A stretch of 8,159 bases of DNA from contig JBNRMR010000051.1 in the NCBI GenBank assembly GCA_050309705.1, positions 1 through 8,159 on the forward strand, in the 5' to 3' direction. The translations under genes were made by a program, and so were the position numbers. The DNA comes from JBNRMR01 sp050309705 (GTDB taxonomy: Bacteria > Bacillota > Clostridia > Christensenellales > UBA1750). Below, piece by piece: positions 1 through 5,383 of the stretch; position 1 is the first letter of the stretch, and each line of letters starts with the position of its first letter. The notes below the pieces were generated by a model. The model saw only the letters and a list, made by a program, of their open reading frames with translations. It made no database searches and had not been told where the DNA came from.

Positions 1-9
1 CCCCCTCCC

Positions 10-52
10 GCGCGTAACGCCCCGAAGGCAAAGCCTTCGGGGCGTTACGCGC
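10..52. repeat. Perfect 20-bp inverted repeat (hairpin) after the acyl-CoA synthetase gene
   Basis: Bases 10-29 are the exact reverse complement of 33-52, with an AAA loop at 30-32, so a transcript from either strand would form a 20-bp GC-rich hairpin. It begins 23 bp past the stop of the minus-strand acyl-CoA synthetase gene, where a transcription end is expected. Neither side has a T-run (the minus strand continues GGGAGGGGG and the plus strand AGCAAGCG), so it is not a standard intrinsic terminator. It may stabilise mRNA 3' ends, assist termination without a U-tract, or be a dispersed palindromic repeat. The structure is certain; the role is not. Confidence 0.85.
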
Positions 53-75
53 AGCAAGCGTCCTTCGCCTGCGTT

Positions 76-1737
76 TTATTTATCTTCCCGGCGCAGCTCG
101 ACCCTGCGTATCTTGCCGCTGATGGTCTTGGGCAGAGCATCCACGAACTCCACGATCCTCGGGTATTTATAGGGCGCCGTCTTATGCTTCACATACTCCT
201 GGATTTCCTTTTTAAGCTCATCACTGGCTGAGGTTCCCTTCACCAAAACGATGGTCGCCTTGACCACTTGTCCCCGGATGGGATCAGGCACACCGGTGAT
301 CGCGCACTCCAGCACATAGGGCAGCTCCATTATGACGCTTTCAATCTCGAAGGGCCCGATGCGGTAGCCCGAAGACTTGATCAGGTCATCAGTCCTGCCA
401 ACATACCAGTAATAGCCATCCTCGTCCATCCAGGCCATATCACCGGTGTGATACGCCCCGTCATACCAGACCTCCTTCGTCATCTCCTCATCCAGATAAT
501 AGCCGGTGAACATTCCCGGGCTCAGGCCTTTGTCTGTGTAAAGGACGATCTCCCCCACCTGTCCGGGCTGGGCGCTGCCGCCCTCCGGCGTCATAAGACC
601 TACATTATAATGGGGGTTGGGCTTACCCATGGATCCGGGCTTTGGCTCCATGCCCACGGAGTTGAAGACCGTCAGCGTGGTTTCAGTCTGCCCGAAGCCC
701 TCCATCAGCTTGATCCCGGTGGCCTCATGGAAGCGTGCAAAAACCTCCGGATTAAGGGCTTCCCCGGCGATAGTGCCATGCTCCAGCGAGGAAAGATCGT
801 ACCGGCCCAGATCCTCCTTTATGAAGAAGCGGTATATGGTGGGCGGCGCGCAGAAGGTGGTGATGTTATACTTTTTGAACATTGGCAGAACTTCGGCGCT
901 GTCAAACCTGTCGTAATCATATGTGAATATGCAGGCCTCGCAGGTCCACTGTCCGTAGAGCTTGCCCCATACCGCCTTGCCCCAGCCGGTATCCGCCATC
1001 GTGAAATGAACGCCGTCAGGGTTGACCTTGTGCCACCATTTCGCCGTGACGATATGGGCCACAGCGTAAGTGTGGTTTTGCACGGCGATCTTCGGATGCC
1101 CAGTGGTGCCGGATGTGAAGTACATCACCATCGGCTCGTCGGCCACGGGGTTTTCATCGCCCACCTGCCTTGGGAACTCGTCGCTTGCCGCCTCCAGGCC
1201 CGCGTCAAAGTCCAGCCAGCCGTCTGCGGGCTTGGCTTCGTTCACCACGCATTTTACTTTCAGCGTCGGGCAATCGGGCTGGGCCTCGTCCACGCTTTTT
1301 ACGCTGTCGCCGTCGCTTGTGCAAACAATGCCCATTATCCCCGCCTTGTTGAAGCGGTAAACATAGTCATGTGTCATCAGCAGATGCGTCGCCGGAACGG
1401 CCACTGCCCCCAGCTTGTGCAGCCCCACCATGGCAAACCAAAACTGATAATGCTTTTTTAAAACCAGCATCACCCTGTCGCCCTTTTTGATGCCAAGAGA
1501 GCGGAAATAGTTTGCCGCCTTCGCCGAATAGCGCATCATGTCCTCAAATGTGAAGGTCCTGTCATCGCCTTCCTTTGATACCCAAATCATCGCGGGCTTT
1601 TGTGGGCACTTCTTGCCCAAGACATCCACCACATCAAAGCCAAAATTATAATCATCCGGGATGTTGAACTTGATATTATCGATGGTCCCGTCGGTGTTCA
1701 CAAACGCGGCCGCGTATTTTTCATATAAGTATGGCAT
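76..1737 (-). CDS. AMP-forming acyl-CoA synthetase, medium-chain (MACS/acetyl-CoA synthetase-like) type
   Basis: Cytosolic ANL-superfamily ligase of 553 aa, near the usual MACS length. It activates a carboxylic acid with ATP to an acyl-adenylate and then forms the CoA thioester. Motifs in order: the phosphate-binding loop YFTSGTTGHPK (206-216), a MACS-like ADTGWGKAVWGKLYGQW stretch (248-264), GFGQTET (347-353), YHTGD with the ribose-binding Asp (429-433), the hinge region GRTDDLIKSSGYRI (447-460), and C-terminal PKTISGKIRR with the catalytic Lys at 542. All key residues are present. The start at 1737 is chosen because GGGAGGAA (1746-1753) lies 8 bp upstream; an in-frame ATG at 1767 would put this site inside the gene. 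It follows the XRE-cupin gene by 30 bp in the same operon, under the upstream Ile-type T-box. The substrate cannot be read directly. The T-box suggests a branched short-chain acid linked to isoleucine (2-methylbutyrate), but acetate, propionate, isobutyrate or aryl acids remain possible. Confidence 0.93.
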   Translation of the reverse strand: MPYLYEKYAAAFVNTDGTIDNIKFNIPDDYNFGFDVVDVLGKKCPQKPAMIWVSKEGDDRTFTFEDMMRYSAKAANYFRSLGIKKGDRVMLVLKKHYQFWFAMVGLHKLGAVAVPATHLLMTHDYVYRFNKAGIMGIVCTSDGDSVKSVDEAQPDCPTLKVKCVVNEAKPADGWLDFDAGLEAASDEFPRQVGDENPVADEPMVMYFTSGTTGHPKIAVQNHTYAVAHIVTAKWWHKVNPDGVHFTMADTGWGKAVWGKLYGQWTCEACIFTYDYDRFDSAEVLPMFKKYNITTFCAPPTIYRFFIKEDLGRYDLSSLEHGTIAGEALNPEVFARFHEATGIKLMEGFGQTETTLTVFNSVGMEPKPGSMGKPNPHYNVGLMTPEGGSAQPGQVGEIVLYTDKGLSPGMFTGYYLDEEMTKEVWYDGAYHTGDMAWMDEDGYYWYVGRTDDLIKSSGYRIGPFEIESVIMELPYVLECAITGVPDPIRGQVVKATIVLVKGTSASDELKKEIQEYVKHKTAPYKYPRIVEFVDALPKTISGKIRRVELRREDK

Positions 1738-1767
1738 TTTCTCTGTTCCTCCCTGATAACTTATCAT

Positions 1768-2352
1768 TTATTCCGCCTTTTCCACTTCGTCCGGTATGAC
1801 CACCGACAGGAAAACGCAGTCCTTGCCATCCACGGCGATCATCCCATGACCGTGGGTGGAGTTGTAGTAAACCGCATCCCCTTCGTCCAGATACTCCACA
1901 TGGTTGCCAAGCTGAATCTTCAGCCGGCCTTCAAGCACCAAGTTAAATTCCTGGCCATTGTGGGTGGAAAGCTCGATGGGCGCGCTTTGCTGCTCCGCCT
2001 TGTAGGGCGCTTTCACGATGAAGGGCTCGGCCTTTCTTTCCTTTAGGAAAATCGCCATGTGCTGATATTCAAAGCCCTCCCTTCGCTTGATGGGCGTCCC
2101 TTGGCCCTTGCGCACCAAAGTGTAGAACGAGAGCTTGGGCACATCTCCCGTCACCAGCTCGCCGATATCAACGCCGAAGCGCTGGGCGCATTTGAACAGG
2201 AATGTAAATGAAAAATCTTCCTCGCCGTTTTCCAGCCGCGCATATTCTTCGGCTGTAACATCCGTCACTTCGGCCATCTCCTCCACGCTGATGTCCAGAA
2301 TCGTTCTTAGTCCTCTAATTCGTTCCGCCACCTGCACAATCTGACTTGACAT
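1768..2352 (-). CDS. XRE-family transcriptional regulator with C-terminal cupin sensor domain
   Basis: A 194-aa cytosolic DNA-binding regulator. Residues about 7-65 form an XRE/Cro-type helix-turn-helix (RIRGLRTILDISVEEMAEVT, then a recognition helix around EEYARLENGE). Residues about 120-188 form a single cupin barrel, with the motif STHNGQEFNLVLEGRLKI (129-146) and a second part LDEGDAVYYNSTHGHGM (155-171). Family members sense small ligands or metals through the cupin and repress or activate adjacent metabolic genes. The start at 2352 is set by a near-perfect AGGAGGTG (2359-2366) 6 bp upstream. The reading frame stays open to 2478, but that part lies in the T-box terminator and antiterminator and is not coding. 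It is the first gene of the operon with the acyl-CoA synthetase, so it probably regulates that gene and itself in response to the acid or acyl-CoA (inference). Confidence 0.9.
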   Translation of the reverse strand: MSSQIVQVAERIRGLRTILDISVEEMAEVTDVTAEEYARLENGEEDFSFTFLFKCAQRFGVDIGELVTGDVPKLSFYTLVRKGQGTPIKRREGFEYQHMAIFLKERKAEPFIVKAPYKAEQQSAPIELSTHNGQEFNLVLEGRLKIQLGNHVEYLDEGDAVYYNSTHGHGMIAVDGKDCVFLSVVIPDEVEKAE

Positions 2353-2375
2353 CGCAAGCACCTCCTGAAAATAAT

Positions 2376-2408
2376 AAAAAAACTCTCGCCCTGTTAAAGA
2401 GACGAAAG
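2376..2408 (-). terminator. Intrinsic terminator of the T-box leader
   Basis: On the minus strand CTTTCGTCT pairs with GGGCGAGAG (9 bp including G-T pairs) around a short loop, and is followed by seven T (2382-2376). Its 5' arm reuses the TTTCGTCTCT segment that is the 3' arm of the T-box antiterminator, so the two structures exclude each other. This is the expected premature stop when tRNA-Ile is charged. It ends 23 bp before the XRE-cupin start codon. Confidence 0.9.
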
Positions 2409-2692
2409 TTCCGCTGTACCACTCTTTTTGCCCTTCGCAGCTTTGTGCAAACCAACTTGCAAAGCCACGAAAAACCAATCTGCCGCATCAATCTAATGCG
2501 CTTCAATGTAACGTTTGAACCACGTCCGCACTTACTCGGCTTTCATATGGTAAATGCAAAAACACAAAAACCTTTGGCACGGATACTCCGGGGTGATTCA
2601 TCCACTGTCTGCCGCACCGGCTTTCACCAAATGCCGGCTCTCTTGGGCGGGCAATCAGCGGAACTGTCCCCATCAACGTACTTTATTCAATT
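2376..2692 (-). promoter_or_regulatory. T-box riboswitch leader, predicted isoleucine (tRNA-Ile) specificity
   Basis: The leader runs from the promoter to the terminator ahead of the XRE-cupin gene. In RNA order, Stem I has GGGG (minus-strand complement of about 2660-2663) pairing with CCCC at 2590-2593; CCGCTG pairing with CAGTGG; and an AGAGAG (2638-2643) plus GCCGGC-loop-GCCGGT distal hairpin with GGTGAAA, typical of T-boxes. The specifier loop reads GA-ATC-A-CCCCG-GAGT, which aligns with the B. subtilis glyQS layout (specifier, A, five bases, GAG) and gives ATC (Ile) at 2597-2595. Stem III is GCTTTG/CAAAGC (2440-2465). The T-box sequence AGAGTGGTACAGCGG is at 2425-2411. The antiterminator is AAAGAG/CTCTTT enclosing the bulge TGGTACA and a GCGG/TCGT helix. 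The bulge UGGU matches the ACCA end of tRNA-Ile (discriminator A). It competes with the terminator at 2408-2376. T-boxes switch transcription on when the cognate tRNA is uncharged. Confidence 0.9.
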
Positions 2693-2698
2693 GCAGTG

Positions 2699-2727
2699 AT
2701 AATATCATACTCTTTTTGCCCTGTCAA
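2699..2727 (-). promoter_or_regulatory. Sigma-A-type promoter of the T-box / XRE-cupin / acyl-CoA synthetase operon
   Basis: On the minus strand there is a perfect -35 TTGACA (2727-2722), a 17-bp spacer, and a -10 TATTAT (2704-2699, one mismatch to TATAAT). Transcription should begin about A2692/A2691, just before Stem I of the T-box. The promoter lies directly behind the GDPD stop codon (2737). The operon can therefore be transcribed on its own, with possible read-through from the phosphodiesterase gene, since I see no terminator between them. Confidence 0.87.
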
Positions 2728-2736
2728 TACCAATTT

Positions 2737-3495
2737 TCAAAATACTGCGCCACCATTTACATCGTCATGAATCAGCCTGTGGAGCTTGTCCGGGAAGTTG
2801 ACAGTCATCCCGTCAACGCCGCTATGGTATGCCCTTTCCATTTCTTGCAGAGTTTTTATGCCCCATGCCCTCACCGAAAAGCCCTTTCCCTTCAACCTTT
2901 CCACGCTGTCCTTCGAGATATCCCTCACATTGGGGCAGATTTGGTATCCGTTTATGGAGCTCAGCCTTCGGGTCACCTCATCACTTAGCTCCCTGACAAG
3001 ATAACCCACCCGGAAGCCGCCCAGATTGCTGACCTTTTCTATGCTGGAAAAATGGAAGGAGGTTATGACCGCCCTTTGGCTGATATCATGCGGTGCGATG
3101 GCCTTAATCAGCCTTTCCTCTATCCCCTCCTGCTTGATCTCAATTGCAAGCTGCACGTCCTTGCCTTTCACAAAGTTCAGAAATTCAGCCAGCGAGGGAA
3201 TCTTATCCGGCGCAAAACTCCTGCTTGCGCCAAACACTTTCACCCGGCGCAGTTCCTCAAAGGAAAGGTTTTTAACCGGGCCGGAGCTATCCGTGACCCG
3301 ATCCAGTTCCTCGTCATGGAAAAGATAGAGCACGCCGTCACTACTGATGCGCACATCGGTTTCGATGCCGTTGGCGCCTTGCTCCAGGCCCAGCGCAAAG
3401 GCTGATATGGTGTTTTCAGGCGAATATTCGCTGGCTCCCCTGTGGGCGTAGTTTATGAACAGCCGCCCCTTTGCGGTATAGATATCATCTAACAT
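2737..3495 (-). CDS. Glycerophosphodiester phosphodiesterase (GDPD family)
   Basis: A 252-aa enzyme that hydrolyses glycerophosphodiesters (such as glycerophosphocholine or -ethanolamine) to sn-glycerol 3-phosphate and an alcohol, recycling phospholipid headgroups. The TIM-barrel GDPD motifs are complete: AHRGASEYSPENT with the catalytic His18-Arg19 and Glu27-Asn28, the metal ligands GIETDVR (Glu45, Asp47), catalytic LFHD (His60), LAIEIK (Glu119, Lys121), RAWGI (Trp211) and the closing SGVDGMTVNFPDKL. There is no signal peptide or membrane segment, so it is probably cytosolic; length is typical of short bacterial GDPDs. The start at 3495 is preferred because AGGTG (3503-3507) lies 7 bp upstream; in-frame ATG (3525) and TTG (3531) codons farther up lack a good site. 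It lies upstream of the T-box operon on the same strand but is probably a separate unit. The exact substrate is unknown. Confidence 0.93.
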   Translation of the reverse strand: MLDDIYTAKGRLFINYAHRGASEYSPENTISAFALGLEQGANGIETDVRISSDGVLYLFHDEELDRVTDSSGPVKNLSFEELRRVKVFGASRSFAPDKIPSLAEFLNFVKGKDVQLAIEIKQEGIEERLIKAIAPHDISQRAVITSFHFSSIEKVSNLGGFRVGYLVRELSDEVTRRLSSINGYQICPNVRDISKDSVERLKGKGFSVRAWGIKTLQEMERAYHSGVDGMTVNFPDKLHRLIHDDVNGGAVF

Positions 3496-3548
3496 ATTTT
3501 CACCTGGCAGGGCCGTTCCCTGCATTCCCAATGAATTTTCCCTTGACC

Positions 3549-3559
3549 TTTATATAATA
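3549..3559 (-). promoter_or_regulatory. Possible -10 region for the GDPD gene
   Basis: The minus strand reads TATTATATAAA here, about 55 bp before the GDPD start. A TTGCGA (3575-3570) upstream could be a weak -35, but the spacing to the best -10 is short (about 15 bp to TATAAA), and no better -35 is visible. It is the only promoter-like A/T block in the divergent intergenic region facing the GDPD gene, hence only a tentative call. Confidence 0.35.
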
Positions 3560-3572
3560 TCACAGAGGATCG

Positions 3573-3591
3573 CAAGGGGCTACCCTTTGGC
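3573..3591. repeat. Partial copy of the intergenic hairpin repeat
   Basis: CAAGGGGCTACCCTTTGGC closely matches the first hairpin of the two repeats between rarA and tldD (5165-5213 and 5279-5326). AAGGGG faces CCCTTT across a two- to three-base loop. The second hairpin of those copies is absent here. It lies between the divergent GDPD and rarA promoters. Confidence 0.55.
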
Positions 3592-3618
3592 TTAAACTCG
3601 ATGCAGATCAAATAACCT

Positions 3619-3647
3619 TTGAAAAGAACATTCCTTCATGGTACAAT
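3619..3647 (+). promoter_or_regulatory. Sigma-A-type promoter of rarA
   Basis: -35 TTGAAA (3619-3624), 17-bp spacer, -10 TACAAT (3642-3647). Transcription would start about 3653-3655, leaving a leader of only about 18 nt that holds the ribosome binding site GGAGAG (3659-3664). This supports translation from 3672 and argues against the in-frame ATG at 3657, which would lie almost at the transcript end. Confidence 0.8.
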
Positions 3648-3671
3648 ATACGGGAAATGGAGAGCTTACAA

Positions 3672-5003
3672 ATGGACAATTTATTCACTCAAAATGCAAG
3701 ATCCATGGCCCCCCTTGCTGAAAGAATGCGCCCAAAAACGCTGGATGATTTCGTCGGGCAGGAGCATATCATCGGCAGGGGCAAGCTTCTGCGCCGGGCC
3801 ATCGAGGCAGACAGGCTCACAAGCTCCATATTCCACGGCCCCCCCGGCACCGGAAAGACCACGCTGGCGTCCATCATCGCCCAGAGCACCAGCAGCGAGT
3901 TTGAAAAGCTCAACGCTGTCACTTCCGGCGTTGCGGATGTGCGCGAGGTGATAAAGCGCGCCCAAGACCGCATTCGCCTTTACGGACAAAGCACATATCT
4001 TCTTCTGGACGAATGCCACCGCTGGTCCAAGTCCCAGAGCGACTCCATACTCCCCGCCATAGAGTCTGGCACCATTCGTTTCATCGGTTCCACCACGGAA
4101 AATCCAATGGTATCAATGACGCCTGCCATCGTTTCCAGGTGCAGATTGTTCCGCTTTGAGCAGCTTACCCGCGAAGATATAATGAAGAATCTTCTAAGGG
4201 CTCTTTCTGATGAGGAAAATGGCTACGGACTTTTGAAGATAAAGACAGACGGCGACGCCCTTGACCACATCTGCGCCATCGCAGACGGCGATGCCCGCAG
4301 CGCCCTTAACGCCCTTGAGCTGGCGGTTTTGACCACAAGGCCCAAAGAGGACGGCTACATCCACATCGACCTTGAAACTGCTGAGCAGTCCATACAGCAC
4401 AAGGTTTTGCAGATGGATGAGTCGTATTTCTACGATATGCTCTCAGCTTTTTGCAAGTCCCTTCGCGGCAGCGACAGTGACGCCGCCCTTGCATGGTTTG
4501 CTCGGATGATCGTCGCCGGGGTGGATCCGCGCATCATCGTGCGCAGGTGCATCGTCCACTCCAGCGAGGATGTGGGCCTTGCCAACAGCCAGGCCATGAC
4601 CAGCGCCATAAACGCATGGCGGGCCCTGGAGGCCATCGGAATGCCGGAGGCGCGGCTGTCGATAGCCCAGGCGATAATTACCATATGCGAAAGCCCCAAG
4701 TCCAATTCCGTCACCTTGGCTGTGGAAGCGGCCTTTGAGGGCGCCCGCAACGCTAAAAACGAGCCTGTTCCCGCCCATCTTCGCGACACCCACTACAAGG
4801 GCGCTGAAAGGTTGGGCAGTGGCAAGGGCTATCTTTTTCCCCACGATTTCCCCGGGCATTTCGTCAACCAGCAGTACATGCCCGCCGACGCCCAGGGCCA
4901 AGCCTATTACCAGCCCTCCGATCAGGGCGGCGAGGTGAACATACGCAAGCTCCGGGAAATCCGCCGTCAGCACGGCCAGGCAAACGATGGCGGTAAAGGA
5001 TGA
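3672..5003 (+). CDS. rarA: Replication-associated recombination protein A, AAA+ ATPase
   Basis: A 443-aa clamp-loader-related AAA+ ATPase (RarA/MgsA, relative of eukaryotic WRNIP1) that acts at stalled replication forks with SSB and the recombination machinery. The N-terminus PLAERMRPKTLDDFVGQEH (14-32) is a family hallmark. Walker A is GPPGTGKTT (56-64), Walker B is LLLDE (110-114), sensor 1 is GSTTENP (139-145), and the likely arginine finger is in SRCR (155-158). The C-terminal part contains SEDVGLAN and ends in the usual FVNQQYMP region before a charged tail. Length is normal for the family. The start at 3672 is taken from GGAGAG 7 bp upstream and from alignment of MDNLFTQNA with family N-termini; an in-frame ATG at 3657 would add five residues. 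It has its own promoter and appears monocistronic, with 380 bp of repeats before tldD. The Walker B surroundings read DECHRWSKSQ instead of the DEIHRFNK of the classical enzymes. Confidence 0.96.
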   Translation: MDNLFTQNARSMAPLAERMRPKTLDDFVGQEHIIGRGKLLRRAIEADRLTSSIFHGPPGTGKTTLASIIAQSTSSEFEKLNAVTSGVADVREVIKRAQDRIRLYGQSTYLLLDECHRWSKSQSDSILPAIESGTIRFIGSTTENPMVSMTPAIVSRCRLFRFEQLTREDIMKNLLRALSDEENGYGLLKIKTDGDALDHICAIADGDARSALNALELAVLTTRPKEDGYIHIDLETAEQSIQHKVLQMDESYFYDMLSAFCKSLRGSDSDAALAWFARMIVAGVDPRIIVRRCIVHSSEDVGLANSQAMTSAINAWRALEAIGMPEARLSIAQAIITICESPKSNSVTLAVEAAFEGARNAKNEPVPAHLRDTHYKGAERLGSGKGYLFPHDFPGHFVNQQYMPADAQGQAYYQPSDQGGEVNIRKLREIRRQHGQANDGGKG

Positions 5004-5022
5004 TGTTCTGCCCCCGGCGGCA

Positions 5023-5066
5023 AAAGGGTTACGGCCTCCTGCGGCCAACCCTTTGAAATGGGTTGG
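5023..5066 (+). other. Two overlapping, mutually exclusive hairpins after rarA
   Basis: AAAGGGTT (5023-5030) pairs with AACCCTTT (5047-5054), 8 bp with an inner GGCC/GGCC. Alternatively CCAACCC (5045-5051) pairs with GGGTTGG (5060-5066), 7 bp with an 8-base loop. The two share 5047-5051, so only one can form. They start 20 bp past the rarA stop and could form its 3' end, but no T-run follows closely (only ACTTTTA at 5074-5080), so an intrinsic terminator is not proved. Confidence 0.6.
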
Positions 5067-5092
5067 ATCCCAAACTTTTAGTGAGGAATTAC

Positions 5093-5135
5093 GCGGGGCT
5101 CCGCCCCGTACCCCGCAAGTTTTTGAAAAAACTTG
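5093..5135. repeat. GC-rich hairpin followed by an A/T-rich palindrome (possible bidirectional terminator-like repeat)
   Basis: CGGGGC (5094-5099) pairs with GCCCCG (5103-5108) over a TCC loop, or GCGGGG (5093-5098) with CCCCGC (5111-5116). It is followed by a near-perfect palindrome, CAAGTTTTT (5116-5124) against AAAAACTTG (5127-5135). From memory, this composition resembles a repeat common between genes in clostridial gut genomes; this was not searched. It contains T- and A-runs on both strands and could terminate transcription in either direction, but neither run directly abuts the GC stem. Confidence 0.6.
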
Positions 5136-5164
5136 ACCAAAACTTTAATAATACAACAAAGAGT

Positions 5165-5213
5165 CAAGGGAGTATCCCTTTGGCGGGTGCAGAGCAGAGT
5201 CCTGCATCGTCCC
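5165..5213. repeat. Two-hairpin intergenic repeat, copy 1
   Basis: This and copy 2 (5279-5326) share the scheme CAAGGG-loop-CCCTTTGGCGGGTGCAG followed by GC-loop-CCTGC and TCGTCCC. In this copy AAGGGA faces TCCCTTT, and GCAGAGC faces GTCCTGC with one mismatch. Substitutions relative to copy 2 partly preserve the pairing, which suggests selection on, or mobility of, a structured element. No reading frame here resembles a protein. Confidence 0.7.
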
Positions 5214-5278
5214 ACCGGAAAAACCCCCGCAGTTTTTTTATAGCTGCTGCAGAGCTAAGCGTGCATGATAAGGGATTC

Positions 5279-5326
5279 CAAAGGGGCACCCTTTGGCGGG
5301 TGCAGGGCAGCGCCCTGCGTCGTCCC
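5279..5326. repeat. Two-hairpin intergenic repeat, copy 2
   Basis: CAAAGGG faces CCCTTTG with a GCA loop, and GCAGGGC (5302-5308) pairs perfectly with GCCCTGC (5312-5318) over an AGC loop. It is the better-paired of the two copies and lies about 60 bp before tldD. It could act as a terminator-like or processing structure, or be a dispersed non-coding repeat. The 66 bases between the copies (5214-5278) hold a CGGAAAAACCCCCG-like stretch and a run of seven T, with no gene. Confidence 0.7.
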
Positions 5327-5383
5327 CCCCAATAGCGACAAACCAGTTTACATAAGCAATCGACGAAAGAGAGGTATGCAGAT

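Noticed and set aside
268..1461. Long open frame on the plus strand (397 codons) opposite the acyl-CoA synthetase
   Set aside because: It is antisense to a gene with every family motif. Its translation shows no recognisable domain and it has no ribosome binding site; this is a by-product of codon bias.
2353..2478. N-terminal extension of the XRE-cupin protein (about 42 more residues)
   Set aside because: The stretch lies in the T-box antiterminator and terminator. The AGGAGGTG site serves the start at 2352, where helix-turn-helix homology begins.
2346..2988. Plus-strand open frames across the T-box leader and the GDPD 3' end
   Set aside because: They run through structured leader RNA and antisense to a solid GDPD gene, and they encode nothing recognisable.
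4443..5048. Minus-strand frame of about 200 codons opposite rarA
   Set aside because: It is a shadow of the rarA coding strand. It shows Gly/Ala/Val-rich composition without family features, and crosses the hairpin region after rarA.
5123..5152. Promoter-like TTGAAA - 18 bp - AATAAT upstream of tldD
   Set aside because: It lies inside the A/T palindrome of a repeat, more than 230 bp from tldD and with hairpins in between; chance matches are expected in such sequence.
5165..5326. Possible CRISPR-like pair of repeats
   Set aside because: There are only two imperfect copies of about 49 bp with internal hairpins and a 65-bp gap, no regular spacing and no cas genes nearby.
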